The position numbers were made by a program, and so were the translations under genes. A DNA stretch of 64,000 nt from Deltaproteobacteria bacterium (GTDB taxonomy: Bacteria; Desulfobacterota; Binatia; UTPRO1): positions 62,001-126,000 of the forward strand of contig JADLHM010000098.1 in NCBI GenBank assembly GCA_020848745.1, read 5' to 3'. Positions 63,700-64,000 of the stretch are shown here, piece after piece. How positions within the stretch are numbered: position 1 is the stretch's first letter; each line of letters begins with the position of its first letter. The notes below the pieces were generated by a model that saw only the letters and a program-made list of their open reading frames with translations, did no database searches and had not been told where the DNA came from.

Positions 63700-63713
63700 T
63701 CAAAGACCGCGGC

Positions 63714-63746
63714 TCATTCGCGCTGGAGGAAGGTGAACTGGCTCAT
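63714..63746 (-). pseudogene. Truncated start of an hsdR-like gene
   Basis: ATG plus nine codons (MSQFTFLQRE) then TGA. The beginning strongly recalls the MSNFxFLQxEWP start of type I restriction subunits. It has a GGAGGTG site and a four-base ATGA overlap with the upstream DUF4143 gene stop, so the start region is intact while the body is lost. Supports a deletion that joined hsdR and hsdM remnants. Confidence 0.45.
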
Positions 63747-64000
63747 GCGGCCGACACCTCCTCGCACAGGTCGACGAGCGAGGCGGCCTCCACGCCTTCG
63801 GCGAGTGGAAAGCGCTCCGTTCCGCCGTAGACCACGAGGCGCCGTTCGGGCCGGACGTCATCGCAGGCCAGGTGGAATCCGCGCTCGAGCTGCGGCGCGA
63901 GCCCGCGCTTCACCTCGATCGCCCACGGCTTGCGTCGGCCCGGAATCTTCAGCAGCAAGTCGATCTCCGCGCCGGCCGCGGTGCGGAAGAAGTACGCTTC
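63743..64000 (-). CDS. C-terminal part of a DUF4143 AAA-type ATPase, partial
   Basis: Runs off the right edge of the window; 85 residues are visible. The segment FFRTAAGAEIDLLLKIPG followed by AIEVKRG and a C-terminal VYGGTERFPLAEGVEAASL is the C-terminal restriction-endonuclease-like domain (DUF4143) of ATP-binding proteins that carry an N-terminal AAA domain. The EIDLLL and EVK residues are the expected nuclease-type motif. Such proteins are often mobile or defence-associated. Stop at 63743 overlaps the hsdR-like start by ATGA. Confidence 0.75.
   Translation of the reverse strand, partial: EAYFFRTAAGAEIDLLLKIPGRRKPWAIEVKRGLAPQLERGFHLACDDVRPERRLVVYGGTERFPLAEGVEAASLVDLCEEVSAA

Overview
The window is high-GC bacterial chromosome packed with short-spaced, translationally coupled operons. 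It reads like an uncultured, Gram-negative, largely aerobic relative of the deltaproteobacterial/Desulfobacterota radiation. The phylum Binatota is my best guess, as inference from gene content: a DUF1302 outer-membrane protein, System I cytochrome c maturation, phosphatidylcholine synthase, WS/DGAT, P450, CaiB/BaiF, MAPEG, an AurF/R2-like di-iron protein and a P-II-less amt. I see no rRNA, tRNA, CRISPR array, prophage or complete insertion sequence.

Layout. 1-1.5 kb: end of a cytochrome c maturation operon (ccmB, ccmC, ccmD). 1.7-6.1 kb: a GAF-GAF hybrid-less sensor kinase and a DUF1302 barrel. 6.2-11.1 kb (minus strand): cupin, OPT transporter, an unknown membrane protein, riboflavin synthase, a TFIIB-type zinc-ribbon protein and a small membrane protein. 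11.2-15.1 kb: clpB, then a TetR gene with a hypothetical partner. 15.1-18.8 kb (minus): thiolase, phosphatidylcholine synthase and a TPR protein, plus lytic transglycosylase mltA. 19.1-24.4 kb: a class V aminotransferase divergent from glcD-glcE-glcF, together a glycolate-glyoxylate-glycine route. 24.5-27 kb: NERD-like membrane protein, cold shock protein with a clear terminator, M20 hydrolase. 27.0-27.2 kb: a 162-bp palindromic, MITE-like repeat. 27.2-36 kb: dicarboxylate symporter, LOG-family protein, alpha/beta hydrolase, coaE, a divergent crotonase, a HAD-PlsC fusion, an ICMT-family protein, a lipoprotein methyltransferase and a 7Fe-type ferredoxin. 36-43.7 kb (minus): a five-gene, end-overlapping MoxR/DUF58/vWA operon. 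43.8-52.2 kb: trmJ-like, nth, MFS, DUF4412, amt, NarL-type regulator, Gfo/Idh/MocA and an O-methyltransferase. 52.2-57.3 kb: a TetR-centred cluster (divergent PEP-mobile-domain protein, TetR, di-iron protein, WS/DGAT, then dodecin). 57.5-63.2 kb: methyltransferase, CoA transferase, P450, MAPEG and a DUF885 lipoprotein. 63.3-64 kb: remnants of a type I restriction locus and the tail of a DUF4143 ATPase.

The most interesting non-coding signals are four sigma-54-type -24/-12 elements, two of them with a single mismatch to consensus, ahead of the sensor kinase, the NERD-like gene, amt and (weaker) glcD. The amt copy has a perfect 9-2-9 palindrome about 30 bp further upstream, placed like an activator site. 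A perfect 14-bp palindrome lies between the divergent TetR and PEP-mobile-domain genes and is probably the TetR operator. The 162-bp inverted-repeat element and the hsd gene relics are the only signs of mobile or decaying DNA.
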